NCBI RefSeq assembly: GCF_000317835.1
Contig: NC_019793.1
Coordinates: 3,352,501 to 3,416,500, forward strand
From: Deinococcus peraridilitoris DSM 19664
Lineage (GTDB): Bacteria > Deinococcota > Deinococci > Deinococcales > Deinococcaceae
DNA length: 64,000 nucleotides
Reading direction: 5' to 3'
The first letter of the stretch is position 1. Every line of letters starts with the position of its first letter. The position numbers and the translations under genes are program-made. Shown piece after piece: positions 61,416 to 64,000 of the stretch. Under the pieces are notes generated by a model. That model did not search any database, had not been told where the DNA came from, and worked only from the letters and a program-made list of their open reading frames with translations.

Positions 61416-62396
61416 TTGCTGCCCTTCATGCTTCGGCGGCTCGTCAACTCAATACCGACGGTCATCGGTGCCACGCTGCTGATTTTCTTCATCATCTCAC
61501 TGGCCCCTGGTGACTTTTTGACCATTCAGCTGCTCGACCCCAACATCTCTCAACAGCAGATCGACAATTTGCGGCGTATTTACGGCCTCGATAAGCCGCT
61601 GATCGTGCAGTACTTCTACTGGATGAAAGAACTGCTGCAGGGTAATCTGGGCGACTCTTTCGCGTACAAACAGCCGGTGGCCCAGGTCATCGCGCCACGG
61701 GTCATGAACTCGCTGTACCTGGTGTTGCTCAGCCAGATCATCTTCTACCTGCTGGCCATTCCCCTTGGGGTCTACGGGGCTGTTCGTCAATACAGCCTGG
61801 GCGACAAGGTTTCCAGCACCATGATGTATATCCTGCTGGGTTTTCCCACCTTCTTCCTGGCGATCCTGGTGATCTTCGTGATTCTGCAGGTGCGCTTTGC
61901 GACCGGTTGGGACATTCCAGTGGGTGGCATGACATCGAACAATTACAACGAGCTCACGCCATTCGGGAAGTTCCTGGATGTCCTCAAGCATGTGGCGATA
62001 CCGGCAATCGTGCTGGCACTCAGTACCATGGCAGGGTTCACGCGGGTTCTGCGTGGGCAGATGCTGGAGTACATGAATTCGGATTTCGTGCGTACTGCGC
62101 GGTCCAAGGGGCTTAACGAATTCAAGGTGATTTACAAGCACACGCTGCGCAACGCGATCATTCCGTTCATCGCCGGTATCGGTTCTCTTCTGCCGGCCTT
62201 GATTGGGGGAGCGGGCCTGATCGAGGTAGTGTTCAGTTATCCTGGCATTACTCCGATGTTGCTCGACGCACTCGCTTCCCGAGACTTGTACGTTCTGGCA
62301 GGATTCAACCTGGTCAGCATCATCCTGCTGATTTTCGGTAATCTGCTGAGCGATATTCTGTTGAGCCTGGTCGACCCGAGGATCCGTTATGCCTGA
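61416..62396 (+). CDS. Peptide ABC transporter permease, DppB/OppB-like
   Basis: A 326-residue inner-membrane permease with six helices. The N-terminal part (LRRLVNSIPTVIGATLLIFF) and the loop LAPGDFLTIQLLDPNISQQQ are family typical; the cytoplasmic EAA loop is FVRTARSKGLNEFKVIYKHT with RNAIIPF. Start: TTG at 61416 with GGAGG 6 bases before it; an ATG at 61428 is 18 bases from it, and the frame upstream has no site. Its stop overlaps the start of the next permease. Confidence 0.92.
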   Translation: MLPFMLRRLVNSIPTVIGATLLIFFIISLAPGDFLTIQLLDPNISQQQIDNLRRIYGLDKPLIVQYFYWMKELLQGNLGDSFAYKQPVAQVIAPRVMNSLYLVLLSQIIFYLLAIPLGVYGAVRQYSLGDKVSSTMMYILLGFPTFFLAILVIFVILQVRFATGWDIPVGGMTSNNYNELTPFGKFLDVLKHVAIPAIVLALSTMAGFTRVLRGQMLEYMNSDFVRTARSKGLNEFKVIYKHTLRNAIIPFIAGIGSLLPALIGGAGLIEVVFSYPGITPMLLDALASRDLYVLAGFNLVSIILLIFGNLLSDILLSLVDPRIRYA

Positions 62397-63531
62397 CGCT
62401 GTGGTTTCCACCCCGCAAACTCCGTCGGTGAACAAGAGTACGTCCCAATCGCAATGGCAGATCGCCTGGAAACAGTTTCGCAAGCACCGCCTCGCACAGA
62501 TTGGCGGCGGGCTGCTGATCATGCTGTACCTGATCGCCATTTTCGCGCCCTTTCTTGCTCCGGACCCGCTGTCGAAGTACAGCACGGACAACATCACGAA
62601 GTTCCACCCCCCGACCCCGCCTCAGTTCCGTGATCCGGAAACCGGACGTTTCACCCGGCCGTTTGTGTATGGCTACAGCCGACAACTCAACCTGGAGACG
62701 TTCCAGAATGAGTACATGCCCGACACCAGCCAGCGTTATCCGATTTACTTCTTCGTGCAGGGTGAAGAATACCGGATGTTCGGTCTGTTCCCCAGCCGCC
62801 TGCACCTGTACGGTGTACAGGAGCCGGGGCGGTTCTACATCATGGGGGCAGATACCTTCGGTCGAGATCTTTTCAGCCGGAGCCTTTACGCGGCGCAGAT
62901 TTCGCTGACCATCGGTGTGGGGGCTGTTCTGGTTTCAACCATCATCGGGATTATCATGGGCGCGATCGCCGCGTATTTCGGTGGTCTGATTGATAACCTG
63001 ATCATGCGTCTGGTCGAGGTGATCGCCGCAATTCCAGGTCTGTTTCTGCTGATTTCCCTCCGGGCGATCTTCCCGGCGGACATGAACCCGATTCTGGCGC
63101 TCTACGTCATTCTGGGGATCCTGGCATTCATCAGCTGGGGCGGTTTGGCGCGTGAGGTGCGCAGCCAGCTGCTTTCGGTGCGGCAGCTTGATTATGTGGC
63201 AGCAGCGACTTCTCTCGGCGCGGATGACAAACGCATCATTTTCAGGCACATGCTGCCCTCGATCACGACGTTCCTGATCGTGTCGACCAGTCTCGCCATA
63301 CCAGGTACCATCCTGGCCGAGTCGGGTCTCAGCTTTCTGGGCATTGGGGCTGTCGAGCCGTACGCGAGTTGGGGCAGTCTGCTCAATCAGGCGCGCGAAG
63401 GCGGCTTGTCGTCGATTACGGACCGTCCGTGGGTTCTGATTCCAGGCTTTTTCATCGTGTTCACGGTGGCGTGTTACCAATTGCTTGGCGACGGGTTGCG
63501 TGACGCGCTCGATCCAAGGAAACGTCAATAG
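62389..63531 (+). CDS. Peptide ABC transporter permease, DppC/OppC-like
   Basis: A 380-residue permease. TM1 is GGGLLIMLYLIAIFAPFLAP; a large external loop follows (about 65-150), with GADTFGRDLFSRSLYAAQIS before the membrane block, and the EAA loop VAAATSLGADDKRIIFRHML. The family usually has 280-320 residues; the extra length is the loop of about 90 residues after TM1, with FRDPETGRFTRPFVYGYSRQ. It pairs with the preceding permease, whose stop it overlaps. A terminator-like hairpin follows, and the ATPase gene starts 150 bases later. Confidence 0.92.
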   Translation: MPDAVVSTPQTPSVNKSTSQSQWQIAWKQFRKHRLAQIGGGLLIMLYLIAIFAPFLAPDPLSKYSTDNITKFHPPTPPQFRDPETGRFTRPFVYGYSRQLNLETFQNEYMPDTSQRYPIYFFVQGEEYRMFGLFPSRLHLYGVQEPGRFYIMGADTFGRDLFSRSLYAAQISLTIGVGAVLVSTIIGIIMGAIAAYFGGLIDNLIMRLVEVIAAIPGLFLLISLRAIFPADMNPILALYVILGILAFISWGGLAREVRSQLLSVRQLDYVAAATSLGADDKRIIFRHMLPSITTFLIVSTSLAIPGTILAESGLSFLGIGAVEPYASWGSLLNQAREGGLSSITDRPWVLIPGFFIVFTVACYQLLGDGLRDALDPRKRQ

Positions 63532-63561
63532 ATCCGTTCACCGCTTTGGACGCAAACGTCA

Positions 63562-63591
63562 GGTTTCGCGGGGATACTTCCCCGCGAAACC
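63562..63591 (+). terminator. Hairpin after the DppC-like gene
   Basis: Perfect 13-bp stem (GGTTTCGCGGGGA and complement; 14 with the outer A-T), loop TACT, 30 bases past the stop. It separates the permease from the ATPase gene, which has its own promoter. Confidence 0.75.
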
Positions 63592-63633
63592 TTGCGGGTA
63601 CGCCCTGACGGCACGTCCAGACATACAAAAACT

Positions 63634-63642
63634 TGGTATGAT
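63634..63642 (+). promoter_or_regulatory. Extended -10 promoter of the ABC ATPase gene
   Basis: TGG-TATGAT is an extended -10 (TGn then TATGAT at 63637-63642), about 40 bases before the start codon. No good -35. Confidence 0.55.
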
Positions 63643-63681
63643 TCTTGCAGTGCAGTTTCAGAAAGCATTAAAGGAGTGGCA

Positions 63682-64000
63682 ATGACTACAGTCGCAACGG
63701 ATACGTTGCTGGCGGTGAATGGCCTGAAAACCTACTTCTACACCGACGACGGTGTGGTGAAGTCGGTGGACGGCGTAACTTTTCACCTCAACAAAGGCGA
63801 GACACTGGCCGTGGTAGGCGAATCCGGCTCGGGCAAGTCGGTCACGAGTCTCTCGATCATGCGGCTTATCGCCTCGCCTCCCGGAAAGATCGTGGAAGGC
63901 GAAGTGCTCTTCACCGGCAAGGACGGTCGCACCAAGGACATCACCAAACTGCCGGAAGCCGAGATGCGCCGCATTCGTGGCAACGACATCTCGATGATCT
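63682..64000 (+). CDS. Peptide ABC transporter ATP-binding protein, DppD-like (partial)
   Basis: 106 codons run off the end of the window. The first ATPase half is clear: [20 protein letters not shown], the usual DppD/OppD N-terminus, then Walker A GESGSGKS (about 49-56) with [15 protein letters not shown] is 5 bases before the ATG. It energises the permease pair upstream, although it has a separate promoter behind the hairpin. The remainder, including signature and Walker B, is outside the window. Confidence 0.92.
   Translation, partial: MTTVATDTLLAVNGLKTYFYTDDGVVKSVDGVTFHLNKGETLAVVGESGSGKSVTSLSIMRLIASPPGKIVEGEVLFTGKDGRTKDITKLPEAEMRRIRGNDISMI

Overview
The window is a 64 kb piece of a high-GC bacterial chromosome that looks like Deinococcus or a close relative. 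The pointers are a fused SecDF, a small envelope protein joining an SLH domain to a barrel-like C-terminus, a fused NMN adenylyltransferase-Nudix protein, a PrcB-domain lipoprotein, and many genes whose -10 box (TANNNT) lies only 6-7 bases before the start codon, the pattern of leaderless transcripts known in Deinococcus. It is almost entirely ordinary core chromosome. I see no prophage, insertion sequence, CRISPR array or integrated island.

Layout. 1-5.4 kb: end of the nuo operon (nuoJ partial, K, L, M, N) for respiratory complex I. 5.6-10.1 kb: an ABC-F ATPase facing recJ. 10.2-17.1 kb, minus strand: secDF, then rimP-nusA-ylxR-infB behind a long leader that can fold. 17.2-20.7 kb: minC, an S1-domain protein, hpt, trpC and a voltage-gated K+ channel. 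20.8-32.5 kb: uvrA, ispG, map, a PrcB lipoprotein, recN, a P-loop protein and an enolase-superfamily enzyme. 32.6-35.3 kb: aconitase. 35.5-37.1 kb: a decayed strip with a frameshifted small gene and a collapsed glutaryl-CoA-dehydrogenase-like gene. 37.1-43.3 kb: a VanW-family protein, acyl-CoA dehydrogenase, a Crp-type regulator divergent from an orphan ABC ATPase, and the SLH protein. 43.6-48.2 kb: nucleoside phosphorylase, enoyl-CoA hydratase, an HD-domain protein and the methylmalonyl-CoA mutase large subunit. 48.3-53.1 kb: an NAD salvage cluster (transporter, pncB and nadM-Nudix, divergent from nadE). 53.3-58.9 kb: small and hypothetical genes, an mgtC-like gene with an in-frame stop, a metallo-beta-lactamase-fold hydrolase, purN, purD and tRNA-Leu(CAA). 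59-64 kb: secG and a peptide-type ABC importer (binding protein, two permeases, start of the ATPase).

Connections. Acyl-CoA dehydrogenase and the mutase, 7 kb apart, both carry CGAAC/GTTCG inverted repeats in their promoter regions, which suggests a common TetR-type control of acyl-CoA breakdown. The nicotinate genes form one tightly overlapping operon facing the last enzyme of NAD synthesis. Three genes are visibly broken (35.5, 36.6 and 54.1 kb), so this genome, or this assembly, carries recent lesions. The most useful observations are the shared leaderless start signature, the foldable leader before rimP, the degenerate Nudix box in the NadM fusion, the extra domain on PurN and the three damaged genes. 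I found no convincing new multi-gene system.
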